Of a stretch of 64,000 nucleotides of DNA, positions 49,691-59,294 are shown in pieces. The notes below the pieces were generated by a model that saw only the letters and a program-made list of their open reading frames with translations, searched no databases and was not told the origin of the DNA. The position numbers were made by a program, and so were the translations under genes. The stretch's first letter is position 1. Every line of letters begins with the position of its first letter. Source of the DNA: Terrisporobacter petrolearius (GTDB lineage: Bacteria > Bacillota > Clostridia > Peptostreptococcales > Peptostreptococcaceae); assembly GCF_020748185.1 (NCBI RefSeq), contig NZ_JAHZMO010000012.1, positions 1-64,000 of the forward strand, given 5' to 3'.

Positions 49691-51670
49691 ATGAAAATAA
49701 AAATAAACAGCAGAAAAAGATTAGTTATAGTAATGGTGTTGGCTTGTTCTCTATTTTTAGCATTGGTATTTAGAATAGGATATTTACAACTAATTAAAGG
49801 AGAGTGGCTTAGTACAAAGGCATCAGAACAGCAAACAAGGGAGATACCTATAGAGGCTAAAAGGGGAACCATATATGATACAAATATGAAAGAATTGGCA
49901 GTAAGTGTTACAAAATATACAGTGTGGTGTAAGCCGGTTGAAGTAAAAGATGCAAAAAAAACCTCTGAAGAATTGGCAAAAATATTGGATGAAAAATATG
50001 ATGATGTATACAAAAAAGTTAGCAAGAAAAACATGGCTCTAGTCAAAGTAAAAAGATGGATAGATGATGATATAGCAGATAAAATTACTAAAGCAGGATT
50101 ATCGGGGATATGGGTTGCTGAAGACAATCAAAGATACTATCCATATGGAAACTTTGCATCTTACGTTCTTGGTCATACCTCTTCAGATTCATCAGGTGTA
50201 GCAGGAATAGAATTAAAGTATGATAATGTGCTTAAAGGAACAGCAGGAAAGCTAATCGTAAGCACTGATGCAGCGGGAAAAGAAATACCTCAAGGTTCTG
50301 AACAATATTATGAGCCAACAACAGGAAATGGATTAGTGCTAACTGTGGATGAAGTAATACAACATTATTGTGAAAAAGCGGCTCAAAAGGCTTATGAAGA
50401 AAACAACGCAAGTAAAGTAACTATAATTGCTATGGATCCTAAAACAGGAGAGTTAAAAGCAATGGTAAAAAAACCAGATTATGATCCGAACACTCCTACA
50501 AAAGCAATTTACCCTGCATATGAAGAGCTACTAGAACAATGTAAAAATGATAATGAAAAAATAAAAGCATATTCAACTATGTGGAGAAATACAGCTATAA
50601 GTGATACATATGAACCAGGCTCAACATTTAAACTTATAACTTCTTCTGCAGGACTAGAAGAAGGTGTCGTTAAGCAAGATGATAAATTTACTTGTAGCGG
50701 AAATGTCATGGTTGAAGGACAAAAAATAAAATGTTGGAGATCTTATAGGCCTCATGGCTCAGAAACCTTTAAACAAGGTGTTCAAAACTCTTGTAACCCA
50801 GTTTTTGTTGAAGTGGGTAGAAGACTTGGCGTTTCAAAAATGTATAATTACATAGACGCATTTGGTTTAAATAAAAAAACAGGAATAGACTTACCGGGTG
50901 AAGCAGGAAGTATAATGTACAATGAAAAGGATGTTGGGCCTGTTGAACTGGCAACTATATCATTTGGTCAGTCTATATCTTTAACACCTATACAACTTAT
51001 TACAGCAGTATGTTCTATAGTAAATGATGGAAATAGAATGGAACCAAGATTAGTAAAGGCATATACAGATAATAAAGGAAATATAACGAAGAAAGTAGAT
51101 CCAGTACAAGTAAAACAAGTTATTTCAAAAGAAACATCTGAACAAATGAGAGAAATAATGGAATCTGTTGTAACAGAAGGTGGTGGTAAAATAGCGTATT
51201 TACCAGGATATAGATTAGGTGGAAAAACTGGAACTGCACAAAAGGTTATAGATGGGTCTTACGCTCAAGGGCATTATGTATGTTCTTTTATTGGAATGGC
51301 ACCAGCTGACGATCCGCAAATTGTAGTACTTGCTATAGTTGACGAACCTACAAATGTTATGCAATTTGGATCAACAACAGCAGGACCAATTATAAAAGAA
51401 GTAATGGGCAATACACTAAAATATCTTGGTGTAGAGCCAAAGTATACTGAAGAAGAAAAAAACGAAAATATAAAAAATAAAGTGAAAGTGCCTGATGTTA
51501 GAGGTCTAAGTATAGAAGATGCTACAAAAGCCTTAGAAGAGTCTAAATTAGAAGCTAATATTGATAATGATATAGATATAAAGGAAGGAACTATTATTAA
51601 AGATATGTTCCCAAAACCTGGAGTTAGTGTAAATGAAGGCTCTTTGATATCCATTTATTTTGATAATTAA
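49691..51670 (+). CDS. spoVD: Class B penicillin-binding protein SpoVD (PASTA-containing)
   Basis: Membrane-anchored D,D-transpeptidase for spore cortex or septal peptidoglycan, 659 aa. N-terminal helix (residues about 9-27), a dimerisation domain (REIPIEAKRGTIYD near 49), then the transpeptidase with the SxxK active site EPGSTFK (Ser311, Lys314), SxN in QNSCNP near 366 and KTG at 512-514. One C-terminal PASTA domain runs from about 600 to 659 (VKVPDVRGLSIEDATKALEE), which is typical of SpoVD rather than a vegetative PBP2b. The ATG at 49691 is preferred over the TTG at 49685 because of GGGAGG spacing. It partners the SEDS protein at 55613. Followed by a hairpin. Confidence 0.93.
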   Translation: MKIKINSRKRLVIVMVLACSLFLALVFRIGYLQLIKGEWLSTKASEQQTREIPIEAKRGTIYDTNMKELAVSVTKYTVWCKPVEVKDAKKTSEELAKILDEKYDDVYKKVSKKNMALVKVKRWIDDDIADKITKAGLSGIWVAEDNQRYYPYGNFASYVLGHTSSDSSGVAGIELKYDNVLKGTAGKLIVSTDAAGKEIPQGSEQYYEPTTGNGLVLTVDEVIQHYCEKAAQKAYEENNASKVTIIAMDPKTGELKAMVKKPDYDPNTPTKAIYPAYEELLEQCKNDNEKIKAYSTMWRNTAISDTYEPGSTFKLITSSAGLEEGVVKQDDKFTCSGNVMVEGQKIKCWRSYRPHGSETFKQGVQNSCNPVFVEVGRRLGVSKMYNYIDAFGLNKKTGIDLPGEAGSIMYNEKDVGPVELATISFGQSISLTPIQLITAVCSIVNDGNRMEPRLVKAYTDNKGNITKKVDPVQVKQVISKETSEQMREIMESVVTEGGGKIAYLPGYRLGGKTGTAQKVIDGSYAQGHYVCSFIGMAPADDPQIVVLAIVDEPTNVMQFGSTTAGPIIKEVMGNTLKYLGVEPKYTEEEKNENIKNKVKVPDVRGLSIEDATKALEESKLEANIDNDIDIKEGTIIKDMFPKPGVSVNEGSLISIYFDN

Positions 51671-51738
51671 TATTACAGAAACTTATAAATATCTTCAAAA
51701 AAAAGTTAATATGGTATATAATTATTAAGATAAATATA

Positions 51739-51771
51739 TAAAAGGCAATGTATGTAATGCATTGCCTTTTA
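51739..51771 (+). terminator. Terminator-like hairpin between spoVD and murF
   Basis: AAAAGGCAATG / CATTGCCTTTT with a 9-nt loop; the 3' side runs into TTTTATA. The only clear terminator between ftsL and murG, so it may reduce read-through from ftsL-spoVD into murF. Confidence 0.7.
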
Positions 51772-51812
51772 TAAAGATAAGTATTAAATTAAAAATGAAT
51801 AAGGAGGTTAAA

Positions 51813-53189
51813 ATGGAATATTTAACTATAAAAGAGTTAATACTTGCTAGTGAAGGACAGCTAGTTTCTAAGTGTAGCGAAGAAATTTTAGTAAATGATA
51901 TAGTAATAGACAGTAGAAAAGCAAGTAAAGAAAATGCTTTTGTTGCTATAGTTGGAGAAAACTTAGATGGGCATGATTTCATTAATTTAGCTATAAATCA
52001 AGGCTGTAAAACTATTATAAAAAATAAAGATAACAACGTTGACATAGAGAATAAAGAAATTAATGTAATAGAAGTAAACAACACGGAAGTAGCTTTTGGT
52101 GATATTGCTAGACTTTATAAGAAAAAATTTGAAATACCGTTCATAGCCGTTACGGGTAGTGTGGGAAAAACAACTACTAGAGATATGGTATATTCTACTA
52201 TTAGTGCAAAATATAACTCACTAAAAAATGTAGGAAACTTAAACAACCAATTTGGAGTGCCTTTAACTTTATTTAATTTAAATAAAGAACATGAATGTGC
52301 AGTAATAGAAATGGGAATGAGTGGGTTTAATGAAATTGAATACCTGGTAAATATCGTTAATCCGCAAATAGGTATAATTTCTAATATTGGATATTCTCAT
52401 GTGGAACATCTAGGAAGTAGAGATGGTATTTTTAAAGCAAAAATGGAAATAACAACAAACTTTGATAAGGATTCTTTATTAATAGTTAATGGAGATGATG
52501 ATTGTTTAAAAACTTTAAAGGATAAACATTTATTTTATAAACTAAAAACTTTTGGATTTGAAAAAGATAACGATATATACTGTGAATCTTTTGAAATGGA
52601 TGAAGACAACATAAATTTCGTAGCAGTTATTGATGGGAAAAGAGAAGAGTTTTTCATTCCAACAGTTGGAAAACATAATATATATAATGCTATGGCAGCA
52701 ATATTAGTAGGAATTAATCTGAATATGACATTAGAGGAAATAAAAGATGGTTTAAAAAATTTCCAATGCACAAAAAATAGGTTAGACATAATAAAAAGTA
52801 ATAATTTAACTATAATTGACTCAGTTTATAATGCAAGCATAGATTCTATGACGGCTGCATTAAATATTCTTGGAAGATATAAAAGCAGAAGAGTAGCAAT
52901 ACTTGGAGATATGTTTGAAATGGGTGAATTTGCAGAATTTGGGCATAGACAAGTAGGAAAAGCAGCTTTAAACAATGTGGATATATTAATATCAATAGGA
53001 AAGGATTCAGAGTTTATAGTAAAAGAATTAAAAGAAAATAATATGAACCCTGACAATCTTTATCATTTTGAAACAAAAGAAGAAGCAATTAAAAAGCTAG
53101 ATGATATCATAAAAGAAAATGACACTATTTTAGTTAAGGCATCAAGAGGAATGCATCTAGAAAAGGTTGTTGAACATCTTAATAAATAG
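51813..53189 (+). CDS. murF: UDP-MurNAc-tripeptide--D-Ala-D-Ala ligase
   Basis: Adds D-Ala-D-Ala to UDP-MurNAc-tripeptide, the last cytosolic step of precursor synthesis. 458 aa. Visible are DSRKASKENAFVAIVGENLD near 38 (MurF N-domain), P-loop VTGSVGKTTTRD near 109, NLNNQFGVPLTL near 140, EMGMSGFNEI near 168 and SVYNASIDSMTAAL near 335 (ligase C-domain). The open frame extends 17 codons upstream; AAGGAGG 7 nt before the ATG at 51813 fixes the start. It sits between spoVD and mraY in canonical order. murE is not in the window. Confidence 0.96.
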   Translation: MEYLTIKELILASEGQLVSKCSEEILVNDIVIDSRKASKENAFVAIVGENLDGHDFINLAINQGCKTIIKNKDNNVDIENKEINVIEVNNTEVAFGDIARLYKKKFEIPFIAVTGSVGKTTTRDMVYSTISAKYNSLKNVGNLNNQFGVPLTLFNLNKEHECAVIEMGMSGFNEIEYLVNIVNPQIGIISNIGYSHVEHLGSRDGIFKAKMEITTNFDKDSLLIVNGDDDCLKTLKDKHLFYKLKTFGFEKDNDIYCESFEMDEDNINFVAVIDGKREEFFIPTVGKHNIYNAMAAILVGINLNMTLEEIKDGLKNFQCTKNRLDIIKSNNLTIIDSVYNASIDSMTAALNILGRYKSRRVAILGDMFEMGEFAEFGHRQVGKAALNNVDILISIGKDSEFIVKELKENNMNPDNLYHFETKEEAIKKLDDIIKENDTILVKASRGMHLEKVVEHLNK

Positions 53190-53228
53190 ACAAAATAATT
53201 AGCGAACTAGGGAGAGGAGTTTTATATT

Positions 53229-54191
53229 ATGTTAGGAATAACACAGCTTACGTATACAGCGATAATCGCATTTTTAATAGTAGTTATATTAGGACCAATA
53301 TTTATACCAATGTTAGCAAAATTTAAATTTGGTCAAACGGTTAGGGATGATGGACCACAAACTCATTTACTAAAAAATGGAACACCAACTATGGGTGGAG
53401 TAATAATGATAATAGCTATTCTTATTACTGGACTAACAAGAGCAAAAATAGATAGGGACTTATTAGTAGGACTAATATGTATAACAGGATTTGGATTTGT
53501 AGGATTCTTAGACGATTTTATTAAAATTAAAATGAAAAGATCTTTAGGACTAAAAGCATATCAAAAAATTGTATTACAATTTGCTCTTGCATTATTTGTT
53601 GCTTATTATCAATACAGTGCATCACCAAGTGCAACTCAAATAATGGTTCCATTTACTGATTATGTAATAAACTTAGGACCTTTGTATGTACCAATAATGA
53701 TGTTTATTATAATAGGAACAGTAAATGCTGTAAACTTAACTGATGGTTTAGATGGTCTAGCATCAGGAGTGACTTTAATAGTATCAGCATTCTTTATGAT
53801 GTTGGCAACAACAATAGGTAACAGTGATGTTGCAATACTTGCAGCAGCTACTGGGGGAGCTTGTTTAGGGTTCTTAGGATTCAATTCATATCCTGCTAAA
53901 GTATTTATGGGGGATACTGGTTCTATGGCCTTAGGAGGAGCGGTAGTAGCTTTTGCAGTATTAACAAACTCAGTACTTTTAATACCAATAGTAGGAGGTA
54001 TTTATTTTGCAGAGGCTATATCAGTAATATTACAAGTTGTATCATTTAAATTAACTGGTAAAAGAATATTTAAAATGGCGCCAATACATCACCATTTTGA
54101 ACAATGTGGATGGCCAGAAACTAGAGTTGTATTTATATTTTGGATAACTACAGTAGTATTAGCATGGATAGGAATAATTGCAGTATTCTAA
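53229..54191 (+). CDS. mraY: Phospho-N-acetylmuramoyl-pentapeptide transferase
   Basis: Ten-helix membrane enzyme that transfers phospho-MurNAc-pentapeptide to undecaprenyl phosphate, forming lipid I. 320 aa. Signatures: QTVRDDGPQTHLLKNGTPTM near 36-55, GFVGFLDDFIKI near 90 (catalytic Asp pair), NAVNLTDGLDGLASG near 162, GFLGFNSYPAKVFMGDTGSM near 215 and APIHHHFEQCGW near 285 (HHH motif). GGAG lies 8-10 nt before the ATG. Part of the murF-mraY-murD-spoVE run with gaps of only 18-45 bp. Confidence 0.98.
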   Translation: MLGITQLTYTAIIAFLIVVILGPIFIPMLAKFKFGQTVRDDGPQTHLLKNGTPTMGGVIMIIAILITGLTRAKIDRDLLVGLICITGFGFVGFLDDFIKIKMKRSLGLKAYQKIVLQFALALFVAYYQYSASPSATQIMVPFTDYVINLGPLYVPIMMFIIIGTVNAVNLTDGLDGLASGVTLIVSAFFMMLATTIGNSDVAILAAATGGACLGFLGFNSYPAKVFMGDTGSMALGGAVVAFAVLTNSVLLIPIVGGIYFAEAISVILQVVSFKLTGKRIFKMAPIHHHFEQCGWPETRVVFIFWITTVVLAWIGIIAVF

Positions 54192-54209
54192 TCACTAGGG
54201 GGGAAAACA

Positions 54210-55568
54210 ATGAACCTAAAAAATAAAAATATTTTACTTGTTGGGTTAGCTAAAACAGGTGTTTCAACAATTAAATTATTAAACAAACTAGAAGCAAATA
54301 TAATAGTTAATGATATAAAAGATGAAGAAAAATTAAAAGATATTTTACTAGAATTAAAAGATATAAAAAATGCTCAGTATATTCTTGGATATCATCCAGA
54401 AAACGTAGACCATATAGACTTAGCAGTTGTGTCTCCTGGAGTACCTTTAGACTTGCCTTTTATATTAAAACTAAAAGAAAATAATATAGAGATAATAGGA
54501 GAAGTAGAGCTTGCTTATAGACTCTCTAAAAATCCTGTATTTGTAGGTATAACTGGAACAAATGGAAAAACGACTACAACATCTTTAGTAGGGGAAATAT
54601 TTAAATCAGACAATAAGGACACATATATAGTGGGAAACATTGGAAATCCTGTTGTAGACACAGTAGAAACTACAACTGAAGATTCATATTTAATAACAGA
54701 GCTAAGCTCATTCCAGTTGGAAAGTATTGTTGACTTTAAACCTAAAGTTGCATCAATATTGAATTTTTCTCCAGATCACTTAAATAGACATCATACTATG
54801 GAAAATTATATAGCTGCTAAAGCTAATATATTTAAAAACCAAGATAAAAGTGATTTCGCAATATTAAATTATGACGATAAAGAAGTTAGAAGTCTAGAGT
54901 CTAATTGTAATGGCCAAGTAATATTTTTCTCAAGAAAAGAAAAACTTGATAAAGGTGTATATTTAGACGAAAACAACAATATAGTTATTCATATAGATAA
55001 AAAAATTGTTTTATTAAATAAAAAAGAGCTTAGTTTACCAGGAGGACATAACCTAGAAAATTGCATGGCTGCTATTGCTATGTCTTACGTATGCAATGTG
55101 GATTTAGAAACTTTAAAGCATGTATTAAAAACATTTAAAGCTGTAGAACATAGATTAGAATATGTTAGAACATTAAATGATATTATATTTGTAAATGACT
55201 CTAAGGGAACTAATCCAGATTCAACTGTTAAGGCAATAACTTCTTATGAAAATCCAATCATACTAATAGCTGGTGGATACAATAAAGAAAGTGATTTTAG
55301 TGAGCTTTTAGAAGTAGGAAAAGAAAATATTAAAGCCCTAGTCTTAATGGGTGAAACTTCTAGTACAATTGAAAAATGTGCTAAAGAAAAAGATTATAAA
55401 ACTATAATTAAAGTTAATAATATGAAAGAAGCTGTAGAAGCTTCTTATAACCTAGCTGAAAGTGGAGATGTTGTTCTTTTATCTCCTGCTTGTGCAAGTT
55501 GGGATATGTACAAAAGTTTTGAAGTGAGAGGACGCGACTTCAAAGATAATGTTAACAACTTAAAATAA
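54210..55568 (+). CDS. murD: UDP-MurNAc-L-alanine--D-glutamate ligase
   Basis: Adds D-glutamate to UDP-MurNAc-L-Ala in the cytosol. 452 aa. Visible are the N-terminal dinucleotide-like segment ILLVGLAKTGVSTIKLL, SPGVPLDLPF near 74, P-loop GITGTNGKTTTTSLVG near 111, ELSSFQLE near 155, NFSPDHLNRH near 176 (metal-ligand region), HNLENCMAAIAMSY near 278 and NDSKGTNPDST near 328. GGGGGGA lies 6-7 nt before the ATG. Canonical position between mraY and the SEDS gene. Confidence 0.97.
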   Translation: MNLKNKNILLVGLAKTGVSTIKLLNKLEANIIVNDIKDEEKLKDILLELKDIKNAQYILGYHPENVDHIDLAVVSPGVPLDLPFILKLKENNIEIIGEVELAYRLSKNPVFVGITGTNGKTTTTSLVGEIFKSDNKDTYIVGNIGNPVVDTVETTTEDSYLITELSSFQLESIVDFKPKVASILNFSPDHLNRHHTMENYIAAKANIFKNQDKSDFAILNYDDKEVRSLESNCNGQVIFFSRKEKLDKGVYLDENNNIVIHIDKKIVLLNKKELSLPGGHNLENCMAAIAMSYVCNVDLETLKHVLKTFKAVEHRLEYVRTLNDIIFVNDSKGTNPDSTVKAITSYENPIILIAGGYNKESDFSELLEVGKENIKALVLMGETSSTIEKCAKEKDYKTIIKVNNMKEAVEASYNLAESGDVVLLSPACASWDMYKSFEVRGRDFKDNVNNLK

Positions 55569-55612
55569 CTCCTTCAAAGCAATTTACTGCGAAATGGAGG
55601 GTAGTCTATCAG

Positions 55613-56743
55613 ATGCCTAGTAAAATTTTAAAAAAGCAAATTGACAGGGGGATGAAGACTGATTTTGATTCAGTAGTATTTTATACTACCATGATTTTAG
55701 TATTTTTTGGGATCATCATGGTGTTTAGTGCAAGTTATATTCAATCTTCATTTAAACATAATGATCCCTATTTCTTTTTAAAAAGAGATTTAATTTATGC
55801 AACACTGGGATTTATAGGAATGATGGTTCTTTCCAATGTTGATTATAAACTTTGGAAAAAATATGCAACACCTATTTGTATAGTTGCCATTATATTTTTA
55901 CTTTTAGTTTTAACACCTCTTGGTATTGAAGCTAATGGTGCTAAGAGATGGCTAGGTGTTGGAGGAGCAACTTTCCAGCCATCAGATATAGCTAAATTTG
56001 CTTGTGTTGTGTTTACAGCAAAACTAATAGAAAAACGATACGATAAAATAAAATCTTTGACAAAAGGTGTTTTACCGCTTTTGTTTATGCCTATGCTAAT
56101 ATTTGTATTAATAATGCTTGAACCTAACATGTCTACAGCTGGTACAGTAATACTTGTAACCTTTGTTATGCTGTTTGTAGCAGGAATGAATATGAAATTT
56201 GTTGGCGTTATGGGCTTATCAGGAGTGGCGCTATTTGGTCTTCTAGTAATGATAGAACCTTATAGATTAAAACGTATTACTTCCTTTTTAGATCCGTTTC
56301 AAGATCCACTAGGAGCTGGGTATCAGGTCATACAAAGCTTATATGCATTAGGATCAGGAGGATTATTTGGCCTAGGTCTAGGGAAAAGTAAACAAAAATA
56401 TTTTTACATACCAGAACCACAAAATGATTTTATATTTGCCATAATAGGTGAAGAATTGGGCTTAATAGGATGTATCTTAGTAATTATGTTATTTATATTA
56501 CTAGTTTATAGATGTGTTCGTATAGCTCTAAAATGTGAAGACATATTTGCTTGTATGTTAGTAATAGGTATAGGAGCTTTAATAGGTATTCAAGCAGCAT
56601 TGAATATTGCTGTTGCCACATCTACTATGCCAAACACAGGGGTAGCCCTGCCATTTATAAGTTATGGAGGAACCTCGCTGACCATGCTTATGGGGGAAAT
56701 AGGAATAGTGTTAAACATCTCAAAACATGTCAAGATTAAATAA
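55613..56743 (+). CDS. spoVE: SEDS-family peptidoglycan glycosyltransferase SpoVE/FtsW
   Basis: Ten-helix SEDS polymerase that makes glycan strands from lipid II together with a class B PBP. 376 aa. Signatures: GIIMVFSASY near 38, ANGAKRWLGVGGATFQPSDI near 109-128, LEPNMSTAGTVIL near 168 (the acidic residue required for SEDS activity lies in this block), DPFQDPLGAGYQVIQSLYAL near 225, GSGGLFGLGLGKSKQKYFYI near 245 and FISYGGTSL near 345. It is named SpoVE because SpoVD is its neighbour, but sequence alone cannot separate SpoVE from FtsW. The start used here has GGAGGG about 11 nt upstream. Confidence 0.92.
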   Translation: MPSKILKKQIDRGMKTDFDSVVFYTTMILVFFGIIMVFSASYIQSSFKHNDPYFFLKRDLIYATLGFIGMMVLSNVDYKLWKKYATPICIVAIIFLLLVLTPLGIEANGAKRWLGVGGATFQPSDIAKFACVVFTAKLIEKRYDKIKSLTKGVLPLLFMPMLIFVLIMLEPNMSTAGTVILVTFVMLFVAGMNMKFVGVMGLSGVALFGLLVMIEPYRLKRITSFLDPFQDPLGAGYQVIQSLYALGSGGLFGLGLGKSKQKYFYIPEPQNDFIFAIIGEELGLIGCILVIMLFILLVYRCVRIALKCEDIFACMLVIGIGALIGIQAALNIAVATSTMPNTGVALPFISYGGTSLTMLMGEIGIVLNISKHVKIK

Positions 56744-56757
56744 CAGGAGATGATACA

Positions 56758-57975
56758 ATGAAGGTATTACTATCAGGCGGAGGAACGGGAGGACACGTTT
56801 ATCCAGCAATAGCAATCGCTAACAAAATAAAAGAAGAAAATCCTGATTGTGAGATATTATTTGTAGGAACAGAAAAAGGTATAGAATCAGAAATAGTTCC
56901 AAAATACGGATATGAGTTAAAAACTGTAACAGTACAAGGATTTAGAAGAAAAATAGATTTTGAAAATGTAAAACGAGTATTTAAACTATGTAAGGGGTTA
57001 GAACAATCTAGAAGAATAGTTAAAAAATATAAACCAGATATAGTAATAGGAACTGGTGGATATGTTAGTGGACCAGTTTTATTTAACTCAGCTTTAAATA
57101 AAACTGTAACAATAGTTCATGAGCAAAACTCATTCCCTGGAGTAACAAATAAAATACTTTCTAAAGTAGTTACAAGAGTTCTTACAAGTTTTGAAGATTC
57201 TCATGAAAGATTTCCAGAAGAAAGTAGAAATAAGCTAGTTCTTACAGGAAATCCAGTAAGAAAAGAAATATTACAATCAAGAAAATCAACTTCAAGAAAA
57301 AAACTTGGAATAAGTGAAGATAAAAAAATGGTTCTTTGCTATGGTGGTAGTGGTGGATCAGAAGAAATTAATGATGCAATGAGACTTGTAATAAAAAATA
57401 TGGTAAAAGAAGACATTGCATTTATATTTGCAACTGGAAAACTATATTATGATGAATTTATGGAGTCTTTAGGAGACGTTTCTTTAAAACCTTATCAAAG
57501 AGTAATGCCTTATTTGGATAATATGGCAGATGGACTATCTGCAAGTGATATTGTAATAGGAAGTGCTGGTGCAATATCTTTAGCAGAGATAACGGCCCTT
57601 GGAAAACCATCTATTATAATACCGAAGGCTTATACTGCTGAAAATCATCAAGAATATAATGCTAAGAGTATAGAATCTCAAGGTGCAGGAATTGCTATAT
57701 TAGAAAAAGATTTAACTCCTGAAAAATTAAATGAAGTAGTATTTAAATTACTAGGAGATAGAGAATTACTTATAGATATGGCAAATGCAAGTAAATCTAT
57801 TGGTAAACCTCAAGCAATAGATTTAATATATGATGAAATTATGAAAGCATATAATGAAAAGCAACAAAATAATATTTCAAAAAAAGAAAAGAAAGAATCA
57901 AAAGAAGTAGCTAAAGAAATAAAGGCTAGTGAGGAAGTAAAGGAAATAAAAACAATAGGAATAAAGAAAAAGTAA
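56758..57975 (+). CDS. murG: UDP-GlcNAc:lipid I N-acetylglucosaminyltransferase with a charged C-terminal tail
   Basis: Peripheral membrane GT-B enzyme that converts lipid I to lipid II. 405 aa. Visible are SGGGTGGHVYPAIAIANKIK at 6-25, GTGGYVSGPVLF near 98, HEQNSFPGVTNK near 121, GNPVRKEIL near 162, YGGSGGSEEIN near 198, GSAGAISLAEITALGKPSII near 263 and ENHQEYNAKS near 290. The catalytic core ends near residue 362. The last ~40 residues are an unusual Lys/Glu-rich tail (EKQQNNISKKEKKESKEVAK and on to the end), absent from typical 355-365-residue MurG. The gene precedes a hairpin that covers the murA ribosome site. Confidence 0.96.
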   Translation: MKVLLSGGGTGGHVYPAIAIANKIKEENPDCEILFVGTEKGIESEIVPKYGYELKTVTVQGFRRKIDFENVKRVFKLCKGLEQSRRIVKKYKPDIVIGTGGYVSGPVLFNSALNKTVTIVHEQNSFPGVTNKILSKVVTRVLTSFEDSHERFPEESRNKLVLTGNPVRKEILQSRKSTSRKKLGISEDKKMVLCYGGSGGSEEINDAMRLVIKNMVKEDIAFIFATGKLYYDEFMESLGDVSLKPYQRVMPYLDNMADGLSASDIVIGSAGAISLAEITALGKPSIIIPKAYTAENHQEYNAKSIESQGAGIAILEKDLTPEKLNEVVFKLLGDRELLIDMANASKSIGKPQAIDLIYDEIMKAYNEKQQNNISKKEKKESKEVAKEIKASEEVKEIKTIGIKKK

Positions 57976-57980
57976 CATAT

Positions 57981-58038
57981 ACCCCCTCTAACTCATAATA
58001 TTTAATAATAAGGGATTTAATATTATGATTAGGGGGGT
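57981..58038 (+). promoter_or_regulatory. Hairpin sequestering the murA ribosome binding site
   Basis: ACCCCCTCTAACTCATAATATT (5' arm, 57981-58002, interrupted by small bulges) pairs with AATATTATGATTAGGGGGGT (58019-58038) around a 16-nt loop. The 3' arm contains AGGGGGG, the only ribosome site for the murA TTG at 58044. The fold would hide it, and no T run follows, so translational control is more likely than termination. Confidence 0.65.
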
Positions 58039-58043
58039 TCATT

Positions 58044-59294
58044 TTGTCTAAATATCTAATAACTGGTGGAAACAAAATACACGGAACCTTAAGTATAAAA
58101 GGGGCGAAAAACTCCATTTTACCATTAATGGCTGCATCCTTATTGAATGGAAATGTTAATATTATTCATAACGCTCCATTGATAGCTGACGTATATACAA
58201 TGATAGATATATTGAAAAGCATAGGGTGTAAAATTGATTTTAATGACCATGTATTAGTAATAGATAGCTCTAATCTGACATCCAACGAAATAGATGAGGC
58301 ATATGTCAAGAAAATGAGATCATCTATTATTGTACTTGGAGCTATGATTAGTAGATTAGAACATGTTAAAATATATGAGCCAGGGGGTTGCGCAATAGGG
58401 AAAAGACCCATAGACTTACATCTAAACTCTTTGAGAAAATTAGGAGTGAAAATAGAAGAAGGCTCTATTATAAACTGTGAAAGAAAAGAAATTATAGGAC
58501 ACGATATAATACTTGAAAGTCCTAGCGTTGGTGCTACTGAGAATATTATTTTGGCAGCGGTTAAAGCAAAAGGAACAACTAGAATATATAATGCAGCAAA
58601 GGAACCGGAGATAGAAGACCTTCAAGATTACGTGAATAAAATGGGAGGCAAGGTTAGTGGAGCAGGAAGTGATTTCATAGAAATACAAGGCGTGGATAAA
58701 TTAGGTAAAGTTGAACATTCTGTTATTCCTGATAGGATTGCCATAGGGACTTATATGGTAGCGAGTGCAATTACGGGAGGTTGTTTAGAAGTAGACAAAA
58801 TAGTAAGAAGACATATGGAACCTATAAATAATACGCTAATAAAGGCAGGATGTAATATTGAATATACTAAGGAAGGCCTCATTTTAACTTCACCAAAGAA
58901 AATTAAAGCTATAAACTTTTTAAAAACAGATATCCATCCTAATTTCCCAACGGATATGCAAGCACAAATGATGGCTCTTATGACATTGAGTGATAAAAAT
59001 AATATTTTTTATGAGACGATTTTTGAAAATCGTTTTATGCATTGCAGTGAACTTAATAAAATGGGGGCAAACACTGAGATAATAAGTACTCATTTATGCA
59101 AAGTAAATGGAGTCAATAAATTATATGGTGCTAAAACTAAATCGCCGGATTTAAGAGGTGGAGCAGCTTTAATTTTAGCAGCACTTGCTGCTGAGGGAGA
59201 AAGCGAAATTAGTAATATATATCATGTGGAAAGAGGATATGAAAATATAGAAGGCATATTAAACAACTTAGGAGGAGAAATTAGGAAAATATAA
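58044..59294 (+). CDS. murA: UDP-GlcNAc 1-carboxyvinyltransferase
   Basis: First committed step of peptidoglycan synthesis: enolpyruvyl transfer from PEP to UDP-GlcNAc. Fosfomycin target. 416 aa. Conserved: GTLSIKGAKNSILPLMAASL at 13-32, the active-site Cys116 in EPGGCAIGKRPIDLH, SVGATENIILAA near 162, GTYMVASAITGG near 234, FPTDMQAQMMALM near 299 (catalytic Asp) and DLRGGAALILAALAAEGES near 370. Cys116 is present, so fosfomycin-type alkylation is possible. It starts with TTG behind AGGGGGG, which lies in a strong hairpin. Confidence 0.96.
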   Translation: MSKYLITGGNKIHGTLSIKGAKNSILPLMAASLLNGNVNIIHNAPLIADVYTMIDILKSIGCKIDFNDHVLVIDSSNLTSNEIDEAYVKKMRSSIIVLGAMISRLEHVKIYEPGGCAIGKRPIDLHLNSLRKLGVKIEEGSIINCERKEIIGHDIILESPSVGATENIILAAVKAKGTTRIYNAAKEPEIEDLQDYVNKMGGKVSGAGSDFIEIQGVDKLGKVEHSVIPDRIAIGTYMVASAITGGCLEVDKIVRRHMEPINNTLIKAGCNIEYTKEGLILTSPKKIKAINFLKTDIHPNFPTDMQAQMMALMTLSDKNNIFYETIFENRFMHCSELNKMGANTEIISTHLCKVNGVNKLYGAKTKSPDLRGGAALILAALAAEGESEISNIYHVERGYENIEGILNNLGGEIRKI

